From: an archaeon
GTDB taxonomy: Archaea > Thermoproteota > Nitrososphaeria > Nitrososphaerales > CADDZS01
NCBI GenBank assembly: GCA_021792315.1
Contig: JAJYUX010000005.1
Span: 1 to 28,691, forward strand
DNA length: 28,691 bases
Reading direction: 5' to 3'
How positions within the stretch are numbered: position 1 is the first letter of the stretch; the number at the start of each line of letters is the position of its first letter. Position numbers and translations under genes: made by a program. This document shows positions 16,469-24,094 of this stretch, piece after piece. Under the pieces are notes generated by a model. That model was not told the origin of the DNA, made no database searches, and saw nothing but the letters and a program-made list of their open reading frames with translations.

Positions 16469-17226
16469 CGAGTAATTTCCTCTACTATTGCCCTAACGTC
16501 TGATGATCCTGTCAATGCGAGGAATATACTTTCGAGGTTTGTCTCGCTGGCTCTTGAACGAAGATCCCCCATCGAACCCTCGGCGAGTATCCGTCCTTTG
16601 TCAAGTATCGTTATCTTCTTGCAAATTGCCTCCGCGATTTCAAGAACATGTGTACTGAACAGAACAGTAACACCATCAGATGCAAGTTTGATTATCGTAT
16701 CCTTCACGATCTTTGCTGTGCGTGGATCTAGCCCGTTAAGCGCTTCGTCAAAGATGAGAACGCGTGGCTTGTGTATCAAGGCAGCCGCTATTGCGATCTT
16801 CTGCCTCATTCCCATCGAGTATCCGGAAATCAGGTCGTTTCCCTGTTCTTTGAGATCAAACGCTGAAAGATACTCGTCTATCCTCTGCTTTTTCACCTCC
16901 GTTGCGAGTCCGTGAAGGTCCGCAACAAAATCGAGGTACTCTATCCCAGAAAGAAAATCATAGAGTCGTGGTGTTTCCGGAACATATCCGATAATCTCTC
17001 TCACTGCGATTGGATTGATCGCCGGGTTGATTTCTTCAACTGTGACGAGTCCATTGTCTGGCCTGACAAGGCCGAGCAGAATCTTCATGAGAGTTGATTT
17101 TCCAGAACCGTTTGCGCCGAGAAGACCTCTCACCTCTCCCATCTCGATTGTAGTGTTCACACCGTTGAGTGCCCAAACGTTACCATAGTTCTTCGCCAGT
17201 CTCTGGATCGAGATTGACACGGCCAT
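16465..17226 (-). CDS. ABC exporter ATP-binding protein
   Basis: This is a 253-aa nucleotide-binding subunit. Walker A is GANGSGKST (37-45), the signature is a divergent YSMGMRQK (137-144) and Walker B is VLIFDEALNGLDP (from about 157), followed by the switch histidine in FSTHVLEIAE. The YSxGMxQK signature is usual in ABC-2 export systems, which fits the coupled permease gene. It starts at ATG 17226, about 25 bases after a TATA-like box, and is probably leaderless. It powers export or membrane transport of an unknown substrate. Confidence 0.9.
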   Translation of the reverse strand: MAVSISIQRLAKNYGNVWALNGVNTTIEMGEVRGLLGANGSGKSTLMKILLGLVRPDNGLVTVEEINPAINPIAVREIIGYVPETPRLYDFLSGIEYLDFVADLHGLATEVKKQRIDEYLSAFDLKEQGNDLISGYSMGMRQKIAIAAALIHKPRVLIFDEALNGLDPRTAKIVKDTIIKLASDGVTVLFSTHVLEIAEAICKKITILDKGRILAEGSMGDLRSRASETNLESIFLALTGSSDVRAIVEEITR

Positions 17227-17246
17227 AGTTTTGATACTGCAATCTT

Positions 17247-17255
17247 GTTATGTAA
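17247..17255 (-). promoter_or_regulatory. TATA-like box for the ABC exporter operon
   Basis: TTACATAAC on the minus strand, centred 25 bases before ATG 17226; this fits a leaderless mRNA. Confidence 0.5.
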
Positions 17256-17385
17256 GGCTACTTTTCGCGAGCGATTAGGCAACTGCCGCGATTTGAAGGG
17301 CATCAGATTCAGAAGACTCTGACCAAGTACATGAATAACAGCGTATTTTGACAACCTGTTGCGAGAGATATCTAGGGCGCTTTTG

Positions 17386-18207
17386 TTATTTCTCCCTTGA
17401 ACCAGTGTTCAGCTGTAACAAATCTCTGCCAGAATCAATTATGAAACCGTATTTGAGGTACATCGGAGTTACCCCGTCGCTGGATACGGTCTGAAGCGTA
17501 AGAAGCTTGCACTCCAAGCTCGACGCAAACTGCTCTGCCGTTCTTAGCATTGAGTTGGCAACTCCACGACCTCTCCTCTCGGGAACAGTTCCCACGCAAT
17601 ATATTCCCAGAACGTTTGAAGGCGTTCTATGAAGGAGAGTACATCCGGATGGCTCTGTGGAATTCGTTTCCATTGCAAGAAGAAGCGTGGTTGAGGTGTT
17701 GTTTGAGAACAGTTCTTCTCTCCTCAGGAGCTCCTCCTTCCATTCTGAACCCAAAGAAAAGGATCGCATGAATGTCTCGTTCCAGAGATTGTAATCTCTT
17801 GTTTCGAAAACTGTGATTCTACCAGTCGAAACTGCTCTAGATTCTAGGGCAACCTTCTTCGAAAGAATCTCCATCATTCCAAGTATCCTAAACTCACCCT
17901 CTATCGCTCGCTCTTCAAGTTTGGATGTAAATTTCCAGTTCTTTTCAACAAATACCGTTGGGGAGATGTTCTTTGAAGATGCTTCCGACTTTATTTTGTA
18001 AAGCAGTAATGAAATGGAATCACCATCAAGTCCTTCAGCCATAACTGAATCGGCAATCACGATGTGGTTGAAGATCGGGTCATCTGCAAAATTCGTGTTG
18101 TAGTAAATGTCGAAACGATCTGAGCTCGACACATCGCAGAATAGTCTGTCGAAAGATCGTTCGTTAAGAAGAATGTCGTGCAGTCTGCTCATATTGCCTG
18201 TTTTCAA
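17386..18207 (-). CDS. GNAT-family N-acetyltransferase
   Basis: The 273-aa protein has the acetyl-CoA binding motif A of the GNAT fold near its C-terminus: CVGTVPERRGRGVA (VPERRGRGVA at 208-217), then an amphipathic helix and the closing strand/helix YLKYGFI. The N-terminal 130 residues resemble a degenerate GNAT-like half, so it may be a tandem-fold member. The first codon is a TTG overlapping the cysS stop (TTGA); an in-frame ATG five codons on is an alternative. Coupling to cysS suggests co-expression, but acetylation target and function are unknown. Confidence 0.8.
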   Translation of the reverse strand: MKTGNMSRLHDILLNERSFDRLFCDVSSSDRFDIYYNTNFADDPIFNHIVIADSVMAEGLDGDSISLLLYKIKSEASSKNISPTVFVEKNWKFTSKLEERAIEGEFRILGMMEILSKKVALESRAVSTGRITVFETRDYNLWNETFMRSFSLGSEWKEELLRREELFSNNTSTTLLLAMETNSTEPSGCTLLHRTPSNVLGIYCVGTVPERRGRGVANSMLRTAEQFASSLECKLLTLQTVSSDGVTPMYLKYGFIIDSGRDLLQLNTGSREK

Positions 18208-19448
18208 AACAGTTTGAACCCTAATACTTCGGTCATGTCCCAGAATACTGCGCCGAGCTCCAGTTTGCGCTCATCATTTAGTGCACTGCAGACCTCGAGA
18301 AGAACCTTCAGAGCATCGGGTGTATGAAGGTCGTCCTCCATCTGAGAGGAAAATCTGTCCCAGTATTCCTTGCCAGATTCACTTTGCAGTTTCTCGTCAC
18401 TCTTTGGAGCAATCCTCGCTGCTTCCGAAATCCGCGTGAATTGGGACTTACTTTCCTCCATTAGTTTCTGGTTGTAATCAAAGGACTCTCTGTAGTGATG
18501 CCTCAGGAAGTGGAACCTTATTTCGTCTGCAGAAAACTTCCCAAGAGCTTCCCTAATCGTGATAACATTGCCGAGACTCTTGCTCATCTTTTCCTTACCT
18601 TTGTGGAGCAATCCAGTGTGCATCCAGATCTTGACGAATGGAACCTGTCCGGATATAGCTTCATCCTGTGCGAGTTCTGATTCATGATGAGGAAATATGA
18701 GTTCAGTCGCGCCGCCGTGAAGGTCATATGGAGTGCCGAACTGGGAAAATGCGATAGCGCTGTCCTGGATGTGCCAGCCTGGTCTTCCTGGTCCGACTAT
18801 GCTCTCCCAGATTCCCTCGGAGTCCGACACACCCCTCCACAAGAGGAAATCAACACCATTCTTCTTCCCAGGTGCAGCATCAATTTCCTTTAGCTTCAGG
18901 CTGAGCTGTGACTGATGGGAGAGCTTGCCAAAATTCTGAGCTTTTGATGTGTTGAAAAACACACTTCCTTCAAGAGAGTAGGCGGAGCCGGAATCCAGTA
19001 GTTGCTTTACTAGTTCCGCGGAAGCTTCGATATAGTTTGAGACTCTTTCAAATCTGCTAACTGTAACTATGTTCAGAGCATCCAAGTCCTCAAGAAACGC
19101 ATTGTAGAATCTGTCAGCTATCTCCTTGTAAGGAATGTTTTCTTTCTTCGCGCGGTTGAATATCTTGTCATCAACATCTGTTATGTTCAGTATGAATTGG
19201 ATCTTATTTCCTCTTTTCAAGAGCCACCTGGCAAGTGTGTCAAATGCAAGATACGTCTTCGCGTGGCCTAAGTGAACATTGTCCTGCACGGTCGGCCCGC
19301 AAATGAACATTTTGAACTCTTTTGAGTCTTCTATCTCGACCTTTGATTGTGACAATGTATCATAGATCTTCAAAGTGAGCACCTTTCGGTGATTTCGAGT
19401 CCGACCTTTCTCTGATGAGAACGAATGCGCCTTCTCGCTGTTGTTCAA
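18204..19448 (-). CDS. cysS: Cysteinyl-tRNA synthetase
   Basis: This is a class I aminoacyl-tRNA synthetase that charges tRNA-Cys. The ATP-binding signatures are HLGH (59-62) and KMSKS (287-291). The zinc site, which selects cysteine, normally has Cys, Cys, His and Glu. Here C50 (ICGPTVQD), H254 and E258 (FPHHESE) are present, but the second Cys is D229 (GWHIQD). The length (414 aa) is close to the compact archaeal form and lacks a long C-terminal extension. The frame starts with TTG 19448 a few bases after a predicted transcription start; an internal GTG at 19382 (before LTLKIYDTL) would give the usual N-terminus and cannot be excluded. It overlaps the GNAT gene by four bases. Confidence 0.92.
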   Translation of the reverse strand: MNNSEKAHSFSSEKGRTRNHRKVLTLKIYDTLSQSKVEIEDSKEFKMFICGPTVQDNVHLGHAKTYLAFDTLARWLLKRGNKIQFILNITDVDDKIFNRAKKENIPYKEIADRFYNAFLEDLDALNIVTVSRFERVSNYIEASAELVKQLLDSGSAYSLEGSVFFNTSKAQNFGKLSHQSQLSLKLKEIDAAPGKKNGVDFLLWRGVSDSEGIWESIVGPGRPGWHIQDSAIAFSQFGTPYDLHGGATELIFPHHESELAQDEAISGQVPFVKIWMHTGLLHKGKEKMSKSLGNVITIREALGKFSADEIRFHFLRHHYRESFDYNQKLMEESKSQFTRISEAARIAPKSDEKLQSESGKEYWDRFSSQMEDDLHTPDALKVLLEVCSALNDERKLELGAVFWDMTEVLGFKLF

Positions 19449-19472
19449 CTAAGCCCCTGAAAGCAATTATTA

Positions 19473-19482
19473 GGCTTTTATC
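19473..19482. promoter_or_regulatory. TATA-like element between cysS and the divergent 112-aa gene
   Basis: GCTTTTATCC on + (GGATAAAAGC on -) is about 29 bases before the cysS TTG and about 31 before the TTG at 19509. It could serve one or both genes. Confidence 0.4.
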
Positions 19483-19508
19483 CTACCTCTTGAGAATATA
19501 ACAGGCCC

Positions 19509-19847
19509 TTGCCGCGAGACAAACCCGAGACCAGCGATGACTCCGGGTACCACGAGAGAAAGATAACACAGATACGGGAACTCAAGACACTACTATGGGG
19601 TCTCGATCTAGACGAAGGTATAAGATTCGCAGTCGATGTTTCAGGGTATGAGAAGGGTGCATTCTTTTTCCTCACAAAGTGCGATGACAGGTACTGTCTC
19701 AATATCAAAGAGAGAATACTAGATCCTGCCTCGGGCGAACTTGTTCCTGGCGTCAGGGAGCAGTGGAAGTACTTTGAGACTGCCGAGGCTGCCTGGGCAT
19801 ACACAAGCAAATTCCTGAAGTCTCCGCTAGAGGCATATTACTACTAG
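19509..19847 (+). CDS. Hypothetical protein (112 aa), unknown function
   Basis: The ORF starts at TTG 19509, with no ATG in the early part of the frame. The N-terminus is polar and charged (PRDKPETSDDSGYHERK), followed by a helix (ITQIRELKTLLWGL) and a mixed alpha/beta domain (IRFAVDVSGYEKGAFFFLTKCDDRYCLNI) ending in an aromatic-rich helix (FETAEAAWAYTSKFL, then EAYYY). There is no membrane helix or known motif; two cysteines (CDDRYC) are not enough for a metal site. The alternation of residues and codon use support a real gene. It is divergent from cysS and just upstream of the cyclohydrolase gene. Confidence 0.6.
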   Translation: MPRDKPETSDDSGYHERKITQIRELKTLLWGLDLDEGIRFAVDVSGYEKGAFFFLTKCDDRYCLNIKERILDPASGELVPGVREQWKYFETAEAAWAYTSKFLKSPLEAYYY

Positions 19848-19862
19848 TTTTATGCTTCAATC

Positions 19863-19871
19863 TTTTATACC
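19863..19871 (+). promoter_or_regulatory. TATA-like box for the folE2/queD pair
   Basis: TTTTATACC lies about 34 bases before ATG 19901, predicting a leader of about 8 bases. Confidence 0.5.
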
Positions 19872-19900
19872 TAGAAGATGCTTTCGACCTAGAATCTCAC

Positions 19901-20725
19901 ATGACAGAGGTTCGAACTATTCATAACGATCAGCCGACGCAAGACCGTCTACCAAAGGTAAAGGAGACGATCGACCGCGTCGGAATCTCAGGTCTTCGCA
20001 CAGGATTGAAGCTTACTACGAGCAGCGGGGAGACATACTTTACAGCTGAGATAGACCTCTTCATTGACCTTGATACTGAGCGAAAGGGTATTCACATGTC
20101 GCGCCTCGTGGAATCGATCAACGAAGTGATCTCCAAGGGCTCGCGTGAGCCGAAGGACAGTTTTGAAACACTTGGTGTTGATATTTTGTCGGAACTGAGG
20201 AACCGACACAAGTATTCCACCGGCGGGATCGCCATCAAGACAACCATGTTTCTTAGAAGACATACGCCTGTCACCAACAAGCCGACTGATGAGCCTTATG
20301 ACGTCACCGTTGGAGTTATCTCACGAGACAACCGGTTCTTCAAGAATCTGAGAGTGAAAGCTGTCGGCAACACGTTGTGCCCCCACAGTCTTGAGACGAC
20401 AAAAGGGAAGGCGCACGTGCAAAGAGCCGAAGTTGACCTTCAGATTGAAGTTCCAATAGACGAAGAAATCCGATTGGAAGAACTAATCGAGATTTGTGAG
20501 AAGAGCTTCAGCTCACCAACGTTTACTGTACTCAAGACAAGCGACGAGGCATCGGTTGTAGAAGAAATGTTCAGAAATCCAAAATTCGTTGAGGATGTCG
20601 CCCGAGACTGCTTCAGAATGGCGAAAAATCTGAACTTCAAGGGGAAAGTGAAGATACGAGCTACTTCCTTTGAATCAATACACAAACACAACGCCATATC
20701 AGAAATCGAGAGGTCATTCAATTGA
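19901..20725 (+). CDS. GTP cyclohydrolase, FolE2/MptA family
   Basis: The 274-aa product belongs to the FolE2 (GCYH-IB)/MptA family, which opens the guanine ring of GTP. Visible landmarks are RKGIHMSR (61-68), a catalytic-loop type segment GNTLCPHS (156-163, with the metal-binding Cys160/His162 region) and the C-terminal VEDVARDCFRMA helix. The length agrees with the family. FolE2 makes dihydroneopterin triphosphate, while MptA makes the 2',3'-cyclic phosphate used for methanopterin. Because the next gene, overlapping by four bases, is QueD-like, the FolE2-type product is the more likely one, feeding preQ0/archaeosine synthesis. The start is ATG 19901. Sequence alone cannot separate FolE2 from MptA with certainty. 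Confidence 0.85.
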   Translation: MTEVRTIHNDQPTQDRLPKVKETIDRVGISGLRTGLKLTTSSGETYFTAEIDLFIDLDTERKGIHMSRLVESINEVISKGSREPKDSFETLGVDILSELRNRHKYSTGGIAIKTTMFLRRHTPVTNKPTDEPYDVTVGVISRDNRFFKNLRVKAVGNTLCPHSLETTKGKAHVQRAEVDLQIEVPIDEEIRLEELIEICEKSFSSPTFTVLKTSDEASVVEEMFRNPKFVEDVARDCFRMAKNLNFKGKVKIRATSFESIHKHNAISEIERSFN

Positions 20726-21060
20726 AGACAGGCATTGGAATGGAATTCTTCGTCGACTACGGTCACCTGCTTCCAGGCCACCCAAAGTGTGGCGTGAGAC
20801 ACGGGCACACAGCGAAGGTAATTGTAGAGCTTCATGGCAATATGAGAGCAGATGGAATGATTATGGACTTTAAAGAGATGGAAGAAAAGTGCTGGCAGGT
20901 CCTATCTCAAATTGACCATAAGGATCTCAACGAAATATTCGAGCGTCCCACCTCTGAGAATATCGCGAACTGGATCTTTCAGGAACTTAGGAAAACTCTA
21001 TCAATCACACGGGTGCAGTTCTTCGAGGGGCAGGGCAAGTGGTGCTCTGTCGAAGCGTGA
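20722..21060 (+). CDS. queD: 6-carboxytetrahydropterin synthase / PTPS family (QueD-like)
   Basis: This 112-aa enzyme of the 6-pyruvoyltetrahydropterin synthase family acts after GTP cyclohydrolase on dihydroneopterin triphosphate. Zinc ligands are H15, H27 and H29 (HGH at 27-29). The nucleophile position is C23 in the CxxxHGH motif, which is characteristic of QueD. The Asp-His pair is D65/H66 (QIDHKDLN), and the C-terminal substrate glutamate is E102 (FFEGQG). All catalytic elements are thus in place. The TTG at 20722 overlaps the cyclohydrolase stop (TTGA); ATG 20740, six codons on, is an alternative. In archaea the product feeds preQ0 and then the archaeosine base in tRNA. Coupling to the cyclohydrolase gene supports this role. 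Confidence 0.88.
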   Translation: MKTGIGMEFFVDYGHLLPGHPKCGVRHGHTAKVIVELHGNMRADGMIMDFKEMEEKCWQVLSQIDHKDLNEIFERPTSENIANWIFQELRKTLSITRVQFFEGQGKWCSVEA

Positions 21061-21098
21061 ATTCTTGTACATGTTGTCAATGAATATTCACATGCCCA

Positions 21099-21107
21099 AA
21101 TTATAGC
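21099..21107 (+). promoter_or_regulatory. TATA-like box, leaderless start of the 75-aa membrane protein
   Basis: AATTATAGC is centred about 27 bases before ATG 21130, so the transcript should start at the ATG. Confidence 0.5.
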
Positions 21108-21129
21108 AAAAATCATACTGCTCATCTCC

Positions 21130-21357
21130 ATGACCGCTCAAATTAGTCGTGGACCAATAATATTCGGATTCTGGCTTCTTGGATACGCATTGGGATTCGT
21201 AGCATACCTTGTGAGAGTGCCTTTCATGGTAGCTCTGGATGACATTTTCGGTGCAGCCAACGCTACAATAGTGGGCGCCGCAATCTCGGGACTCGCTGGC
21301 TCCGTGGTGATGCTCGCTTTCCTCTTCATCTGGAGCCACATGGGAAGCTCGAACTAG
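21130..21357 (+). CDS. Small two-helix membrane protein (75 aa), unknown function
   Basis: The product starts at ATG 21130, 27 bases after a TATA-like box. It has two membrane helices (about 9-28 and 46-67) joined by a loop with RVPFMVALDDIFGA; the second helix is Gly/Ala-rich (VGAAISGLAGSVVM). The C-terminus is polar (WSHMGSSN). It follows the QueD gene by about 70 bases but has its own promoter. The family is not recognised. The hydrophobicity pattern, leaderless promoter and downstream terminator-like hairpin together support a real gene. Confidence 0.65.
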   Translation: MTAQISRGPIIFGFWLLGYALGFVAYLVRVPFMVALDDIFGAANATIVGAAISGLAGSVVMLAFLFIWSHMGSSN

Positions 21358-21857
21358 AGCTCCTGTATCCAAAGACATCTGGTGCTCTTTCGGGCACCAC
21401 TCCGAATTTCTTTTTCGAGACATTTCTTCCTTAGAAAATCTCTCGATTCATCTCTGCAATACCTCAACTCGGCTGTGACGCCTGTCTAGAACGCCGGCAA
21501 AATGGCAAAAAACACTGTGAAAATTTGAAAACATTGCCGGAATAGCTCAATTTAGTTTGTTCAATAGGAGTCTAGTTCTTTCTTTTACCGCCACAGATTA
21601 TTTCTAGCCGTTCTGATAGCTGTCCTCGGGGAAAGATCTGAATCCATGGCCTGTCCTCCACACATCCTTACGCATTTGACTTTGACTAAAGGTCTGCCGA
21701 CAGTTTCTAACATTTACTCGTTATGGAGTGATAACACTGCGCCTATCTGTCTCGATAGACATCAAGAAGAATGATAATTGTCATCATAGAAGGGATTGTG
21801 CAGTGCTCGTCCTCATCGTTTTGACAATGTGAACTGACTTTTAGGCAATTGTTTGTA
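21358..21857. other. Gene-free stretch between small membrane protein and zinc ribbon genes
   Basis: No convincing coding frame is present. The first part carries the terminator-like hairpin listed separately. Farther on, 21751-21767 contains CTATCTGTCTCGATAG, a 5-bp stem-loop, and near 21770-21790 is a partial dyad (ATGAT ... ATCAT). No conserved RNA with clear C/D or H/ACA boxes was found. Both flanking genes end here (convergent), so little regulatory content is expected and a 500-base length is unusual. Confidence 0.45.
21380..21415 (+). terminator. Stem-loop plus T-rich run after the 75-aa protein gene
   Basis: TGGTGC (21380-21385) pairs with GCACCA (21394-21399) around an 8-base loop, followed by a pyrimidine/T-rich run (TTTCTTTTT, about 21407-21415). 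It lies about 20 bases after the stop codon. Confidence 0.5.
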
Positions 21858-22046
21858 TTAGTAGAGTTTGTATAGGAATTCATACCCGCAGTGCGGACAT
21901 TTCAAATTGTATCCAGCGAAGAAAACTTCGTCCTCGGCGACTTTTAGCATAGCTGATTGGTTGAATTCCTTTCGACACTTCGGGCATCTAGCTTTAACGT
22001 GTTTTTCGTCAACTTTGCCCACGTTGGAGAGAGTCTCATCTACCAT
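21858..22046 (-). CDS. Zinc ribbon protein (62 aa), next to UbiD; possible decarboxylase D-subunit analogue
   Basis: This short protein has two CxxC knuckles, C21/C24 (CPKC) and C50/C53 (CPHC), separated by 25 residues that contain a hydrophobic strand, so it should bind one zinc ion. It starts at ATG 22046, 23 bases after the UbiD stop on the same strand, and is very likely co-transcribed. Several UbiD-type hydroxyarylic acid decarboxylases in bacteria have a small cysteine-bearing D subunit (VdcD/BsdD/YclD) encoded nearby. This protein is similar in size and position but its sequence is not obviously related. A stand-alone nucleic-acid binding ribbon is the alternative. Confidence 0.7.
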   Translation of the reverse strand: MVDETLSNVGKVDEKHVKARCPKCRKEFNQSAMLKVAEDEVFFAGYNLKCPHCGYEFLYKLY

Positions 22047-22069
22047 TGTAAACGACCACCGAAACCACT

Positions 22070-23653
22070 CTATGGAGCCATCTTTAGGTTCTTGATTTTC
22101 TCGATAACATCGTCATTCCAAAAGTGAAAGAATGGACCTACATTTCTTCCAACGTGAACCTTGACAGGTGCTATCCCATATGAGTCCCATTGAGCATTCA
22201 CTTTTTGCATCATATCTGGAGAAGGTCTAACTATAGGAGGATATTTGAGTGGCACTCCTTTTTCGATACCTTCTGTTCCCCAAATAGCTCTTGGTGCCCA
22301 TTGGTATGGCCTAGTCGACTTAATCAGTGTCTTGTTCCAGAACCTCTTCTTCGGGCCAGGCTCTGTTCTAGGGTCATACATTCCACCTTCTCCTTCTTTC
22401 CAAGTCTTGCAATCCTCACCCCAGTCCGTTCTAGTATAAAGGGACCAATGGACTTGCTCATAATCCCAAGGATTAATGTCCTCATCTACTACAATGACTA
22501 GTTTAGCACAGAATATCGCAATCGGACTGCTCCAGATTACAGCTGCAACTTTGTCTTCATGGCCTTCGTACATTGGTTTGATGGAGACTATAACTTCACC
22601 ATATCCAACAGCTCCAAGTGGACATGCAACATCCCTGATTCCGGCAACAGCATGTTGCTCAAACAAGTCCGTAAAGTGAGCTGCATGCAAGACGGACGAC
22701 ATCATGTGGTCTTCAACTACCGGGTAACCTTCGCATGTTCCCTGCCAGATTGGGTCGTTTCTATATGTCATGCAATTTATCCTAAACACTGGTTTTGGAG
22801 CAGGGAGACTGCCATAGTAGCCGCTGTATTCTCCGAATGGTCCTTCTATTGCTCTCTCACGCGGGTCAACCGTTCCCTCGAATACAGCTTCAGCTGTGGC
22901 AGGAACTTCAAGATCCAAAGTTTCACACTTCACGAGTTCGATCGGTTTTCCTCGCATTGCACCGGCGGCATCCCATTCATCCAGTCCAGCTGGGTATTGC
23001 GCTCCGGCCACGAACATGACGACAGGATCCATTCCTACAATGACTGCCACAGGCATTGGTTCATCCCTCTGAACATATTTGGAATAGATATAGCCGATAT
23101 GTTGCTGACCAGGAGTCATGCTTAGATTTGCTAGGTTTTCTGTTCGGGCCATCATTCTGTAACATCCTACGTTTACCCATCCGCTGTCAGGGTCCTTTAC
23201 AATCACGGCGTGCATAGTACCTAGATACTTGCCACCATCCCTTAGATTCCAGAGAGGCATCGGGAACATATTGATGTTAACATCATTGTCAAATAGCTTG
23301 TTTTCCTTGCACGGCCCGCTAGAAACCAGCTTAGGCTTTATCGGTTTTCTGATTCTTGACCTAAATTCACTAACAAGAGTTGATGGGTAGTTGCCAAGCG
23401 CTGGGAGATCCATCATTAAGGCCAATCTCGAATAAGATTGCATTGATCCGACGAATAGTTTTGTCGAATTAGGAGGTTTGAAGTCCTTGATGTTTTCAAA
23501 AAGCAATGCAGGACAAGATTCGCCGTATGCGTCCCATGATCTTCTTGTGATAGCCCCTATTTCGTATTTCCAATCCACTTCTTTCGTTATTCGGGCTAAC
23601 TGATTCTCTTCATCCAATTTTGCAATCCATGATCTCATATCATCATACGGCAT
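22070..23653 (-). CDS. UbiD-family prenylated-FMN-dependent (de)carboxylase
   Basis: This enzyme uses prenylated FMN and a divalent metal to remove or add CO2 on aromatic or unsaturated acids. From ATG 23653 (527 aa) the complete UbiD active site can be read: N161 and R166 (VNVGCYR), H185 (QQHIG), E226 (AGLDEWD), and E270/E275 in RAIEGPFGEYSGYYG. The R-to-first-E interval of 104 residues equals that of fungal Fdc1. ATG 23653 is preferred over upstream in-frame starts to 23785 because MPYDDMRSWI fits the family N-terminus and a TATA-like ATATAATAC lies about 37 bases upstream. The zinc ribbon gene follows. No UbiX is in the window, so the cofactor must be made elsewhere. The substrate is unknown; proximity to a molybdenum hydroxylase gene suggests aromatic or heteroaromatic metabolism. 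Confidence 0.9.
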   Translation of the reverse strand: MPYDDMRSWIAKLDEENQLARITKEVDWKYEIGAITRRSWDAYGESCPALLFENIKDFKPPNSTKLFVGSMQSYSRLALMMDLPALGNYPSTLVSEFRSRIRKPIKPKLVSSGPCKENKLFDNDVNINMFPMPLWNLRDGGKYLGTMHAVIVKDPDSGWVNVGCYRMMARTENLANLSMTPGQQHIGYIYSKYVQRDEPMPVAVIVGMDPVVMFVAGAQYPAGLDEWDAAGAMRGKPIELVKCETLDLEVPATAEAVFEGTVDPRERAIEGPFGEYSGYYGSLPAPKPVFRINCMTYRNDPIWQGTCEGYPVVEDHMMSSVLHAAHFTDLFEQHAVAGIRDVACPLGAVGYGEVIVSIKPMYEGHEDKVAAVIWSSPIAIFCAKLVIVVDEDINPWDYEQVHWSLYTRTDWGEDCKTWKEGEGGMYDPRTEPGPKKRFWNKTLIKSTRPYQWAPRAIWGTEGIEKGVPLKYPPIVRPSPDMMQKVNAQWDSYGIAPVKVHVGRNVGPFFHFWNDDVIEKIKNLKMAP

Positions 23654-23965
23654 TTCTCTCAATCGGGTGCTCGCAGTTTCAAGCAGTATTATATTCATTT
23701 TGGTGGCGTCAGACTTTCTGCGAAATTGGTCGCGTGTCGGTAGAACACAGATCATGAAGGAAGCCAAAAAGACACTTCCAATCATACCGAAGTGAATGCG
23801 AGAAGAGAATTTTCATTCAATATCAACAGTACGTCGATCGTAGACTGTAGCAATAGCAGAGCGAAATAGACCGCAGTCGCCATACCAATTGTAAGAGATT
23901 TTCAGTTCTTTCCGCGCCAGATTCTTCGTGGATAGCGACACTGGCGTCCTCCTGCAAATAGCCGA
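23654..23965. other. Short stretch between the small ORF and the UbiD gene
   Basis: An in-frame extension of the UbiD ORF to 23785 exists but does not look like conserved protein sequence. A TATA-like ATATAATAC on the minus strand near 23690 suggests UbiD may also have its own promoter. Nothing else was recognised. Confidence 0.4.
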
Positions 23966-24094
23966 TTACGATTCGCTCTTTGATTCTTCCGCGTTGAACT
24001 TGCTACCAGCATTCCAAACCTCAAAGTGTCTGGCCGAAAGAGTCATGTTTCCTAAAGCCTCAAGGGCCAGGCTAGTTGTTAGGACAGGAATCAT
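23966..24094 (-). CDS. Small ORF (42 aa) coupled to the molybdenum hydroxylase gene, unknown
   Basis: An ATG at 24094 overlaps the TGA of the large-subunit gene (ATGA) and opens a 42-codon frame ending at a TAA (23966-23968). The peptide has a hydrophobic start (IPVLTTSLALEALG) followed by a polar tail rich in Glu and Ser. The overlap suggests translational coupling. It could be a genuine small protein, the remnant of a longer gene, or a chance ORF. No family is recognised. Confidence 0.35.
   Translation of the reverse strand: MIPVLTTSLALEALGNMTLSARHFEVWNAGSKFNAEESKSES

Noticed and set aside
21700..21840. C/D-box RNA on the minus strand (ATGATGA near 21790)
   Set aside because: No D box CTGA lies at the expected distance; only weak hairpins are visible.
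22070..23785. Longer UbiD starting at 23785 or 23698
   Set aside because: The extra residues do not resemble a UbiD N-terminus and the TATA-like box lies inside the extension; ATG 23653 fits the family.
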